NCBI GenBank assembly: GCA_937871935.1 | Contig: CALMQI010000297.1 | Span: forward strand, 1-41,006 | Origin: an uncultured Burkholderiales bacterium | GTDB lineage: Bacteria > Pseudomonadota > Gammaproteobacteria > Burkholderiales > Burkholderiaceae_C | DNA: 41,006 nt | Direction: 5' to 3' | Part shown: one piece after another, positions 33,485 through 40,643 of the stretch | Layout of the letters: each line of letters opens with the position of its first letter | How positions within the stretch are numbered: the stretch's first letter is position 1 | Notes under the pieces: generated by a model | The model's database searches: none | The model's input: the letters and a program-made list of their open reading frames with translations, nothing else | Told to the model about the DNA's origin: nothing | Program-made: the position numbers and the translations under genes

Positions 33485-34348
33485 CTAACGAGTCAACTTA
33501 TTGACCCAACCCTCGATGGCTTGAGCCACCGCAACGGGTTGTTCGGGGAAGAGCGCATGTGAAGATTTGGGGATCGTGACGACCACAACGCGCGAGCCGA
33601 ACTCCTTGACCAACTCGTCCCAGCGGTCGCGCGGCTTGAACGGGTCTTCTTCGGGAATCAGTTCCAACAATGGTGCGGTGCCCGCCCCCCACCACACCGT
33701 CTGCGGCACGGGCTTTTCCACTTGCATCAAACGCGTGGCCGTGTGCCAGCCCTTGAGCCAAACGCTGGGGTCGTTGCCGGGGGCGAAGAAGTTCCCACGC
33801 AAGGCTTCCAGGCGCTGCTCGACCGGCAGCGACAAATTGCCGGCTCGCCCTGGCGAGGTCCACACCGCCGGAAAGCGCTGGCCGGTGTCTTTGGCCGACG
33901 CGGCGGCCAGCACCACGCCGCGCACTTTCTCCGGGTACTGCACCGCCGTCATGCGGGCCACAAAATGCCCGTAGGCGTGTCCGACGATGACGGCCCGGCC
34001 GCCGGCTTGCTGGTCGATGACGGCGGCCACGTCGCGCGCAAAGTCATACAGGTCTTGCCCTTTCATCGGCCCGGTGGACTGGCCGATGCCGCGGGGTTGC
34101 GGCCGCAGCACCTTGAAGCCAGACTTTGCCAGCGCAGCCGCTACCTGGTCATAGTCTTCGTAGCTGTCACGGCCCAGTGAGGGAAGGATGACGATGGCCG
34201 GCCCAGTGCCCTGCGCCAGGGTCTCGATGGTGACGGCGTCGTAGCGCACCAGCTCGACGCGGGCCGGCGCCGGTGTGGTTGGCAGCGAGGTACAAGCCAT
34301 CAGAAACAACAACGCAAGGGCGCCCAGCAGTTGGTTCAATCGGCTCAT
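33485..34348 (-). CDS. Alpha/beta-hydrolase-fold lipoprotein with alanine at the nucleophile position
   Basis: 287 residues. A signal of about 18 residues ends in the lipobox LMAC (Cys19), so the protein should be an exported, lipid-anchored protein. The fold is an alpha/beta hydrolase: VILPSLGRDSYEDYDQVAAAL, RPQPRGIGQS, the nucleophile elbow VIVGHAYGHFVARM, an acid in PEEDPFKPRDRW (about Asp235) and a histidine in SSHALFPEQP (His264). The elbow reads G-H-A-Y-G, so Ala125 replaces the serine of GxSxG. It may be a non-hydrolytic binding protein or use another chemistry. The start overlaps the stop of the upstream NTF2-like gene (ATGA). Confidence 0.85.
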   Translation of the reverse strand: MSRLNQLLGALALLFLMACTSLPTTPAPARVELVRYDAVTIETLAQGTGPAIVILPSLGRDSYEDYDQVAAALAKSGFKVLRPQPRGIGQSTGPMKGQDLYDFARDVAAVIDQQAGGRAVIVGHAYGHFVARMTAVQYPEKVRGVVLAAASAKDTGQRFPAVWTSPGRAGNLSLPVEQRLEALRGNFFAPGNDPSVWLKGWHTATRLMQVEKPVPQTVWWGAGTAPLLELIPEEDPFKPRDRWDELVKEFGSRVVVVTIPKSSHALFPEQPVAVAQAIEGWVNKLTR

Positions 34349-34953
34349 GGTTGTGGTGCCTTGTGCGGTGCGGTCAATTTCTGAAACGCGGCCTTCTTGG
34401 CGGTTCCGCCAACGGCGTAGTCATCCATGCCGATAACAAAGCGCGAGAAGCGCCAGACGCCGTCTGCACACTTGCGCAATTCGGCGGCATAGATGACGGT
34501 TGCGCCCAGGCTCAGCCCGTTGGCAGCCACCGTCACGATGCCGTAGCCGATAGTGGTGGCCTCGTTCGCCGTCAGGCGGTCGATGACGACGTTGCTCATG
34601 GCATGGCGGCGCTGATCGGCCTGCACCCTTGACGCACCGTCGACGTACTTGGCGATGACGTCGGGCCCGACGTGGCGCGATGTCGGCTTGTCGCTGCCGC
34701 GCGTGATCACGAGCTCGCCGTCCTGCGTGAACAGCGAGCGCACGACTTCCAGCCGCGCCTCGTCCCAGGCGATGCCCCAACGGTAGAAGGCCTCTTGAAT
34801 CAAAAGCCTGTCCAGAACACTGGAAGACTCCAGCACAACCCCATTGGGCTGCAAGTTCACCCACCCGAGCTTGCTGGCCCAGTGCTGCGCGGGAAAGCTT
34901 GCCTCTTCAGCAACTGAAATTGGTGCTGTGCCTGCGCCACCTTCTTCGCTCAT
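34345..34953 (-). CDS. NTF2/SnoaL-like protein
   Basis: 202 residues. After a leader of about 40 residues comes an NTF2-like cone fold (about 50-180): SSSVLDRLLIQEAFYRWGIAWDEARLEVVRSLFTQDGELVITRG, DVIAKYVDGASRVQADQRRHAMSNVVIDRLTANEATTIGYGIVTVA and GVWRFSRFVIGMDDYAV. RRHAMSNV is the usual His-containing strand of aromatic-ring-hydroxylating small-subunit-like and SnoaL-like proteins. Such proteins serve as isomerases, dehydratases or polyketide cyclases; the role here is unknown. The ATG at 34953 has AAGGA 7 bases upstream. It lies between the malyl-CoA-lyase-like gene (43 bases) and the lipoprotein (overlapping). Confidence 0.8.
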   Translation of the reverse strand: MSEEGGAGTAPISVAEEASFPAQHWASKLGWVNLQPNGVVLESSSVLDRLLIQEAFYRWGIAWDEARLEVVRSLFTQDGELVITRGSDKPTSRHVGPDVIAKYVDGASRVQADQRRHAMSNVVIDRLTANEATTIGYGIVTVAANGLSLGATVIYAAELRKCADGVWRFSRFVIGMDDYAVGGTAKKAAFQKLTAPHKAPQP

Positions 34954-34996
34954 GGGCAAGTCCTTGCTCTTGTTCACCGGCCCACCCTGCAGGCAG

Positions 34997-35908
34997 TCAC
35001 AGACCCAGGCGGTCAGCCTTCTGGATGGTGTTGTTGACGATGCGCACCGATGCGATGTCAATCATCTTGCCCTCGTACTGCACAGCGCCCAGACCTTGAG
35101 CCAGCGCTTCGTCGTACGCCTTTTTCATGGCACGGGCGCGCGCCACGTCCTCGGGCTTGGGCGAGAACACCTGCTGCGCAATCTCCACCTGCGAAGGATG
35201 AATGGCCCACTTGCCCACCATGCCCAGCGTCATCGCGCGGCGGCACTCTTCGCGAAAGACTTCGGGTGCCCTGAAGTCGGCGTAGGGGCCGTCCACGGCG
35301 TCGATCTTGTTGGCACGGCAGGCGATCGTGAGTCGCTGGCGCTGGTAGTGCCAGATGTCACCCGGGTAGCCGCCGCCGCCACCGATGTCGCGCACGGAAA
35401 TGCCCTGGCTGGCTGAGTAGTCGCCCATGCCGAATATCAAACACTCCAGGCGGGGTGTCGATGCGGCAATCTCGTCGACCAGCATCATGGCCTCGACTTC
35501 TTCGATCAGCACGTCCACGCCGATGCGCTTTTTCAAGCCGAGCTTCTTTTCCATCATCGACAGCAGCTTGTCGACAAACTGCACGTCTGAAGCGCTCATG
35601 GCCTTGGGCAGCATGATGAGGTCGAGGTTCTCGCGTGCACCTTCCACCACTTCGATGATGTCTTCGTAGGCATATTCTGTGCTGAGGTCGTTGACGCGCA
35701 CGCAGCGTGTGGTACGCCCCCAGTCCAGGCCGTTCAGCGCGTCGACGATGCGCTTGCGCGATGGCCGTTTTTCAGACGGCGCCACCGCGTCTTCCAGATC
35801 CAGGAACACGTAGTCGACACCCAGGCCGGCCGCCTTTTGCATCATCTTTTCACTCGATCCGGGCACGGAAAGCTGGCAGCGGCGGTTGCGGTGGGGGCGC
35901 GTGGTCAT
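34997..35908 (-). CDS. CitE-fold CoA-ester lyase, L-malyl-CoA/beta-methylmalyl-CoA lyase-like (Mcl1 type)
   Basis: 303 residues, a TIM-barrel CitE-superfamily lyase. RCQLSVPGSSEKMMQKAAGLGVDYVFLDLEDAVAP opens the barrel; CVRVNDLST gives the conserved arginine (Arg71), VLIEEVEAM and FGMGDYSAS the Mg ligands (Glu136, Asp163), and GMVGKWAIHPSQVEIAQQVFSP the C-terminal signature. By recall it is closer to Rhodobacter Mcl1 than to citrate-lyase beta subunits. Such enzymes split malyl-, beta-methylmalyl- or citramalyl-CoA into acetyl- or propionyl-CoA plus glyoxylate or pyruvate. The MaoC pair and CaiB gene just upstream supply a plausible hydratase and CoA-transferase. A copy of the shared inverted repeat lies 61 bases before its start. 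Confidence 0.9.
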   Translation of the reverse strand: MTTRPHRNRRCQLSVPGSSEKMMQKAAGLGVDYVFLDLEDAVAPSEKRPSRKRIVDALNGLDWGRTTRCVRVNDLSTEYAYEDIIEVVEGARENLDLIMLPKAMSASDVQFVDKLLSMMEKKLGLKKRIGVDVLIEEVEAMMLVDEIAASTPRLECLIFGMGDYSASQGISVRDIGGGGGYPGDIWHYQRQRLTIACRANKIDAVDGPYADFRAPEVFREECRRAMTLGMVGKWAIHPSQVEIAQQVFSPKPEDVARARAMKKAYDEALAQGLGAVQYEGKMIDIASVRIVNNTIQKADRLGL

Positions 35909-35968
35909 GGTCAGGCTCTCAGGGTTTGGAACTGCGGCTCAGTGTTGCTGCAGAAGGGGCTGGTAGGA

Positions 35969-35982
35969 ATCACGCATGCGAT
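35969..35982. promoter_or_regulatory. Shared inverted repeat, copy B (upstream of the malyl-CoA-lyase unit)
   Basis: ATCACGCATGCGAT, read on the minus strand as ATCGC-ATGC-GTGAT. It is part of a 17-base sequence, GAATCACGCATGCGATG (35967-35983), repeated exactly at 38552-38568. Confidence 0.65.
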
Positions 35983-36006
35983 GGCTGATGATGCGCAGCG
36001 CAACCA

Positions 36007-36141
36007 TCACTCCAGCTTGGTGCCGGCCCGGCGAATGACACCGCCCCACTTCTCGAATTCACTCAGCACGCACGCCTTGGCCGTTGCGGGTGTCGAGTCA
36101 GCGGTTGTTTCAGCGCCGTCGGCCGTGGTGACCGCCTTGAA
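36007..36141 (-). pseudogene. 3' remnant of a Bug/TctC substrate-binding protein gene
   Basis: On the minus strand about 44 codons read TTADGAETTADSTPATAKA, then CVLSEFEKWGGVIRRAGTKL and E-stop. This matches the C-terminus of Bug receptors (pattern E-x-x-KWG-x-VI-x-x-AGIKLE). Nothing upstream of about 36141 continues the family, and CaiB ends only 33 bases further on. The fragment lies in the operon between the CaiB and lyase genes and on their strand, so it marks a receptor once encoded in this operon and later deleted. It is not the other half of the 15.0 kb remnant in any simple way, being 21 kb away on the other strand. Confidence 0.7.
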
Positions 36142-36173
36142 CGAACTCCGACGTTTCAGCACCAGGGTCTCCT

Positions 36174-37433
36174 TCAAGAGCTTTCCGGTGCAGCCGCCAG
36201 TGCGGCTGCGCTCAGCGCGGCGATCTCTTGCGCATCAAAGCCAAACTGGGCAAGCACCGCTGCACTGTGTTCCCCCGCCAGCGGCGCGCGTCGGCGCACG
36301 GCACCCGGGGTTTCGCTCATCTTCACCGGCGTGCCGGCCAGCACCAGCGGGGCGGCTGCGCCGGGGTATTCGGTCTCCACCAGCATCTGGCGGGCGCGGT
36401 AGTGCGGGTCGGCAAACACATCGGCTGCGGTGTAGACCGGGGCAAATGGGATCTCGCCGCCCAGTAAGGTGGCGAGTTCGGCGCGGGTGTGTCGGCCCGT
36501 CCAGTCGCCGACCAGCGCTTCCACCTCGGCCCGGCGGGCCACGCGCGCTTCGTTGCTGAGATAGGCCGGGTCTTGCGCCAGGTCCGGCCTTCCCATCTTC
36601 TGCATCAGGGGCACCCAGAACCTGTCGTTGGGCACCCCCAGGCTGACCCAGCCGTCACGGGCCGCAAACAGGCCAAACGGGCAAAGCAGCGGGTGCCCGT
36701 TGCCTTCAGGCTTGGGCGCCAGGCCGGTGACGCTGTACTGGAACACGATGCGTTCACACAAGGCCAACACGGCGTCTGTCATGGCAACGTCCACAAACTG
36801 GCCACGACCCGTGCGCTGCGCGCGCCAGCAGGCCGAAGCAATGCCAAACGCGAGAAACATGCCGGGGACGATGTCGCCCACGCCGGGCCCGATCTTGGTG
36901 GGCGCGCCACCGGCCACCGGCCCCGTGATGCCCATGATGCCGCCCATGGCCTGGGCAATGGGGTCGTAGGCCGGCCACTCGGCGTAAGGGCTGAGACCGG
37001 TGCGCGGGTCGCCAAAGCCGCGCAAGGTGGCGTAGACCAGCTTGGGGCAGCGTGCAGCCAGCGTTTCGTACGACAGCCCCAAACGTTCCATGACACCGGA
37101 GCGAAAGTTCTCCACCACCACGTCGGCCTGGTCCAGCAGGCGCAGCAGCGCGGCTTTGCCTGAGGGCTGCTTCAGGTCCAGGACGATGGATTCCTTGTTG
37201 CGGTTGACCGACGCGAAGTAGGCGCCATAACCACCCTGCTCGTAGCGCAGCGCCCCGTCGGCGTGCGGGCCGGCCTTGCGGGTGGTTTCACCGCCCGGTG
37301 GTTCCACCTTGATGACGCGTGCACCCTGGTCGGCCAGCATCATGGTGGTGTAGGGGCCGGCCAGCATCTGCGTGAGGTCGATGACGACCATCCCGTCGAG
37401 TGCGCCTGCGGCAGCGCGCTCCGCGTCAGCCAT
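36174..37433 (-). CDS. CaiB/BaiF-family (type III) CoA-transferase
   Basis: 419 residues. The N-terminal half opens LDGMVVIDLTQMLAGPYTTMMLADQGARVIKVEPPGG, with NRNKESIVLDLKQPSGKAALLRLLDQADVVVENFRSGVMERLGL. The catalytic aspartate is in WPAYDPIAQAMGGIM (Asp157). FVDVAMTDAVLAL and the small-domain segment DVFADPHYRARQMLVE follow. It transfers CoA from succinyl-CoA or another thioester to a carboxylic acid, or moves CoA within a dicarboxylic acid. In the neighbourhood of MaoC and Mcl-like genes it could be an itaconate- or mesaconate-type CoA-transferase (inference). It lies 24 bases downstream of the first MaoC gene. Confidence 0.93.
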   Translation of the reverse strand: MADAERAAAGALDGMVVIDLTQMLAGPYTTMMLADQGARVIKVEPPGGETTRKAGPHADGALRYEQGGYGAYFASVNRNKESIVLDLKQPSGKAALLRLLDQADVVVENFRSGVMERLGLSYETLAARCPKLVYATLRGFGDPRTGLSPYAEWPAYDPIAQAMGGIMGITGPVAGGAPTKIGPGVGDIVPGMFLAFGIASACWRAQRTGRGQFVDVAMTDAVLALCERIVFQYSVTGLAPKPEGNGHPLLCPFGLFAARDGWVSLGVPNDRFWVPLMQKMGRPDLAQDPAYLSNEARVARRAEVEALVGDWTGRHTRAELATLLGGEIPFAPVYTAADVFADPHYRARQMLVETEYPGAAAPLVLAGTPVKMSETPGAVRRRAPLAGEHSAAVLAQFGFDAQEIAALSAAALAAAPESS

Positions 37434-37457
37434 GGTGCAGGCTCAACGCGGAAGCAC

Positions 37458-37961
37458 TCATCGCTGCGCCCAGTGGCTCTTGCGCTTGAGCAGCACCGTG
37501 CGCTCGGCCTCGACGCACAGCTTGTCGTCCTGGTTCACGCCGTAGTGGCGAAACCGCACCACACCCGCATCGTCGCGGTCGGCGTCGCGCTTTTCCAGCA
37601 CCTCGGTGTAGGCATACAGCGTGTGGCCGTGGAAGACGGGGTTCAGCAGCCGGATCTTGTCCATGCCCAGCTCACGCAGGCACTGCTCGGCCGTGTCCTG
37701 TGAGGCCAGGCCGATGACCATCGACAGATTGATACCGCCGAAGACCACACGTTGCCCGAAGATGCCTTTGGCCGACTTCGTCATCGCGTCTTCGTTGAAG
37801 TGCCCTTGGGCCGTGTTCATCACCATATTGGTGATCAACACGTTGTCCATTTCGGTGACGGTCTTGCCGCGCGCGTGGCGCATCAGCGCACCCACTTCAA
37901 AGTCTTCGAAGTAGCCGTCTGCGCTGGTCAGCGGTGCGATCTTCATGTTGGGGTTCTTCAT
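37458..37961 (-). CDS. MaoC-like hot-dog acyl-CoA hydratase, subunit 1
   Basis: 167 residues. DGYFEDFEVGALMRHARGKTVTEMDNVLITN opens a MaoC hot-dog fold. KGIFGQRVVFGGINLSMVIGLASQDTAEQCLRELGMDKIRLLNPVFHGHTLYAYTEVLEKRD and RFRHYGVNQDDKLCVEAERTVLLKRK complete it. The catalytic D-x-N-P-x-H is changed to N-T-A-Q-G-H, keeping the histidine but not the aspartate. The overall pattern recalls the two halves of mesaconyl-CoA hydratase (Mch), which is a two-domain protein of about this gene pair's combined length. The start at 37961 has GGAG 9 bases upstream and follows the other MaoC gene by 5 bases. It probably hydrates an enoyl-CoA for the Mcl-like lyase. Confidence 0.88.
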   Translation of the reverse strand: MKNPNMKIAPLTSADGYFEDFEVGALMRHARGKTVTEMDNVLITNMVMNTAQGHFNEDAMTKSAKGIFGQRVVFGGINLSMVIGLASQDTAEQCLRELGMDKIRLLNPVFHGHTLYAYTEVLEKRDADRDDAGVVRFRHYGVNQDDKLCVEAERTVLLKRKSHWAQR

Positions 37962-37966
37962 CGGGT

Positions 37967-38467
37967 TCAGCTCCGCATCCTGACGAGATTGGCTCGCTTG
38001 AAAGTGATCACCTCTTCCCCGCGCTGGTTGTGTCCCCGGGTATGCCAAGTCACGATGCCGTGCCCGGGGCGATTGCTCGCCAGCCGCGCGGCGATCACTT
38101 CAGAGCTTGCATACAAGGTCTCGCCGGGATAGACGTCGCGCAGGTAACTCAGCTCTTCAACCCCCAGGAACGGGCCGCCGATTTCGGACAGGTCTTCGAC
38201 GCTCAGGCCGAACACGGTGTTGAACACCAAGAGCGGATTGATCGGCATTGCCGCGTGCCCATGGGCCGCCGCATAGTCGGCGTTGGTGTAGTGCGGGTTG
38301 TAGTGGAGGGTCAGGGTGCTGAACGCGACACTGTCCGATTCAGTCACCGTGCGCCCCCAGTGGTGCACGAATCGCTGGCCGACGCTGAAGTCTTCGTATC
38401 GGTTGCCACGCCCTCGCAGCTTGGCTTCGGCCATCAAGCGTGCCACGGTGTTCTCGGCAGGAGTCAT
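37967..38467 (-). CDS. MaoC-like hot-dog protein, subunit 2
   Basis: 166 residues. RGRGNRYEDFSVGQRFVHHWGRTVTESDSVAFSTLTLHYNPHY gives the MaoC strand order, followed by INPLLVFNTVFGLSVEDLSEIGGPFLGVEELSYLRDVYPGETLYASSEV and VTWHTRGHNQRGEEVITFKRANLV. Aligned on N-P, the catalytic D-x-N-P-x-H reads H-Y-N-P-H-Y, so both acid and histidine differ. It probably forms a heterodimer with the adjacent subunit 1, as split halves of a two-domain hydratase. The ATG at 38467 is preferred, placing the shared inverted repeat 87 bases upstream; an ATG at 38527 is possible but has no RBS. It is the first gene of unit A. Confidence 0.86.
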   Translation of the reverse strand: MTPAENTVARLMAEAKLRGRGNRYEDFSVGQRFVHHWGRTVTESDSVAFSTLTLHYNPHYTNADYAAAHGHAAMPINPLLVFNTVFGLSVEDLSEIGGPFLGVEELSYLRDVYPGETLYASSEVIAARLASNRPGHGIVTWHTRGHNQRGEEVITFKRANLVRMRS

Positions 38468-38553
38468 CGGTCTGTCTCGATCAGGAGGTAGGAATGCAAC
38501 ATGCAACTTGCCGTTGGATGCCGCCATGTTCGAGCATTCGGAAATCGCGTTGA

Positions 38554-38567
38554 ATCACGCATGCGAT
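38554..38567. promoter_or_regulatory. Shared inverted repeat, copy A (upstream of the MaoC-CaiB unit)
   Basis: ATCACGCATGCGAT, within the exact 17-base repeat GAATCACGCATGCGATG (38552-38568) also found at 35967-35983. It lies in the gap between the ABC ATPase stop (38619) and the MaoC subunit 2 start (38467). Confidence 0.65.
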
Positions 38568-38618
38568 GAATGGCCGCAGGCGTTTTTTGCGCGCCGGCTC
38601 TGCCGCAGACCCTACCGG

Positions 38619-39638
38619 TCAGGCCGCCTTCTTCAGTGGAAAGGTGGTGGACACGCTGTGCAGGTGGCAGGCCACCGCGCGGCCCTGCCCCAAGTCTTGG
38701 AGCGGCGGATCGTCGGTGCGGCAGCGCGCCATGACCTGCGGGCAACGCGTATGGAAGCGGCAACCCGGGGGCGGCTTCAGCGCGCTGGGCACCTCGCCCT
38801 GCACTACGATGCGCTGGCGTGCACGTTCCACCACCGGGTCGGCCACCGGCACCGCCGAAAGCAGGGCCTGGGTGTAGGGGTGCAGCGGCGCGCGGTAAAG
38901 ATCGTCGCGGCTGGCGATCTCGACGATGCGGCCGAGATACATCACCGCCACGCGGTGGCTCAGGTGGCGCACCACGGCCAGGTCGTGAGCGATGAACAGA
39001 TAGGCCAGCCCCATGCGTTCCTGCAGCTCCTGCAGCACATTGACCACCTGCGCCTGGATCGACACGTCCAGCGCCGAAACCGGTTCGTCGCAGATGATCA
39101 AGCTGGGCTCCAGCGCAAGCGCCCGCGCGATGCCGATGCGCTGCCGTTGGCCGCCGGAAAATTCATGCGGATAGCGCTCTGCCATGTCAGGCAACAGGCC
39201 CACGGTTTTGATCAAGCCTGCAATGCGGTCCCGGAACTCCCCGGGGTTGCCGGCCAGGCCATGCACCTGCAGCGGCTCGCCAATCAGGTCGCGCACCTTC
39301 ATGCGTGGGTTGAGCGAGCCGTAGGGGTCTTGGTAGACCATCTGCATGTGGCGGCGGAAAGTGCCGGTGCGCGCCTGCTGGGCAGTGATGTCGGCACCCT
39401 CGAACAGGATGCGCCCGCTGGTGACGGGCTGCATGCGCAGCACCGCCAGGCCGGTGGTGCTCTTGCCGCAACCGCTCTCACCCACCAGCCCCAGGGTCTG
39501 CCCGGCCGCCAGGCTGAACGACACGCCGTCCACAGCCTTCACCGCGCCCCCCGATTTGCGAAACAGCCCGGTGGCCGGCAAGGGGAAGTGGACCTTCAGG
39601 TCCTCGACCTGCAGCAGGGTTTGATGGTCAGGCGGCAT
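38619..39638 (-). CDS. Oligopeptide/dipeptide-type ABC transporter ATPase (DppF/OppF-like)
   Basis: 339 residues with Walker A (GLVGESGCGKSTTG), Q-loop (QMVYQDPYGSLNPRM), ABC signature (FSGGQRQRIGIARAL), Walker B (LIICDEPVSALDVS) and switch histidine (FIAHDLAVVRHLS). The C-terminal oligopeptide-HPY extension (LHPYTQALLSAVP) and a cysteine cluster (GCRFHTRCPQVMARC) are present. It powers import together with the DppD-like partner just upstream; the two genes overlap by 11 bases. It is named by family only: relatives move peptides, opines, nickel or various acids. No permease gene is present in the window. Confidence 0.93.
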   Translation of the reverse strand: MPPDHQTLLQVEDLKVHFPLPATGLFRKSGGAVKAVDGVSFSLAAGQTLGLVGESGCGKSTTGLAVLRMQPVTSGRILFEGADITAQQARTGTFRRHMQMVYQDPYGSLNPRMKVRDLIGEPLQVHGLAGNPGEFRDRIAGLIKTVGLLPDMAERYPHEFSGGQRQRIGIARALALEPSLIICDEPVSALDVSIQAQVVNVLQELQERMGLAYLFIAHDLAVVRHLSHRVAVMYLGRIVEIASRDDLYRAPLHPYTQALLSAVPVADPVVERARQRIVVQGEVPSALKPPPGCRFHTRCPQVMARCRTDDPPLQDLGQGRAVACHLHSVSTTFPLKKAA

Positions 39639-40629
39639 GGGCGGGGCTCGCGTCGATGGCTTGGTCGTGGTGGCAGGCGCCCAGGTGGCCAGGTGCAAGC
39701 TCCCGCAGCAGCGGGCGGCTGGCACTGCAGGTGGCGTCGGCATGCTGGCAACGCGGCGCAAAAGCGCAGCCCGGGGGCAGCCGCGCCAGGTCGGGTGGCT
39801 GGCCGGCAATCGGCACCAGGCGCTGGCCTGAAGCGCTGTCCAGGCGGGGAATGGAAGCCAGAAGGCCGCGCGTGTAGGGGTGGCGCGGGTTGGCATAGAG
39901 CGCACCCGCTTCAGCCTGTTCGACGATGCGGCCCCCGTACATCACCGCCACATGGTCTGCGTACCGCGCCACCACACCCAGGTCGTGCGTGATCAGCACC
40001 AGCGCCGCACCGGTTTCCTGCGTCAACTCCTTCAGCAGATCCAGGATCTGGGCCTGCACCGTGACATCGAGCGCGGTGGTGGGTTCGTCCGCAATGATCA
40101 GCTTGGGCTGGCAAGCCAGCGCCATGGCGATCATCGTGCGCTGACGCATGCCGCCCGAATACTGGTGCGGCCAGGTGTGCAGGCGGCTGGCGGCGTCAGG
40201 GATACGCACTTTTTCCAGCAGGCCTTTGGCCACCTCGTAAGCCTGCGTCCACGGCATCTTGCGGTGCAGGTTCACGGGTTCAGCGATTTGCAAGCCCACT
40301 GTGAGCGACGGGTTCAGCGAACTCATCGGCTCTTGAAAAATCATCGCAATGCGGTCGCCGCGAATGTCGCGCATCTGCGCATCGCTCAACTTCAGCAGGT
40401 CCTGGCCCTCGAACATGATCTGGCCTCCGGTGATGCGGCCCGGCGGGTTGGGGATCAAGCGCATCAGCGACATCGCGGTCACGCTTTTGCCAGAGCCCGA
40501 TTCGCCGACGATGGCCAGCGTCTGGCCGGCGGCCACGCTGAAGCTCACGTCGTCGACAGCCGTGAGTTCACCCCGTTCGGTGCGAAAGCGGGTGGTGAGG
40601 TTCTTCACCTCGAGGAGGGGCTGCGTCAC
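39628..40629 (-). CDS. Oligopeptide/dipeptide-type ABC transporter ATPase (DppD/OppD-like)
   Basis: 333 residues from this start: Walker A ([14 protein letters not shown]), Q-loop ([15 protein letters not shown]), signature ([15 protein letters not shown]), Walker B ([14 protein letters not shown]), switch ([15 protein letters not shown]), then [16 protein letters not shown] and the C-terminal cysteine region ([15 protein letters not shown]). The GTG start at 40629 has AGAGG 5 bases upstream; a TTG at 40647, overlapping the stop of the preceding ORF, would add six residues and lacks a good RBS. It pairs with the DppF-like ATPase. The expected DppB and DppC permease genes are missing between it and the binding-protein fragment upstream. 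Confidence 0.92.
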   Translation of the reverse strand: MTQPLLEVKNLTTRFRTERGELTAVDDVSFSVAAGQTLAIVGESGSGKSVTAMSLMRLIPNPPGRITGGQIMFEGQDLLKLSDAQMRDIRGDRIAMIFQEPMSSLNPSLTVGLQIAEPVNLHRKMPWTQAYEVAKGLLEKVRIPDAASRLHTWPHQYSGGMRQRTMIAMALACQPKLIIADEPTTALDVTVQAQILDLLKELTQETGAALVLITHDLGVVARYADHVAVMYGGRIVEQAEAGALYANPRHPYTRGLLASIPRLDSASGQRLVPIAGQPPDLARLPPGCAFAPRCQHADATCSASRPLLRELAPGHLGACHHDQAIDASPAHAA

Positions 40630-40643
40630 GGTAGCCTCTGCTA

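Noticed and set aside
34997..35908. Citrate lyase beta subunit (CitE) of fermentative citrate lyase
   Set aside because: No citD, citF, citC or citX partners are present, and the C-terminal signature and overall sequence are nearer to malyl-CoA/beta-methylmalyl-CoA lyases.
38576..38600. T-run (GCGTTTTTTGCG) as a terminator
   Set aside because: The T-run is on the plus strand where no gene ends, and no stable stem precedes it. For the minus-strand ATPase gene it would read as an A-run.
38316..39992. Plus-strand open frame of 558 codons
   Set aside because: It is the shadow of MaoC subunit 2 and the DppF-like ATPase, which have Walker and signature motifs on the minus strand.
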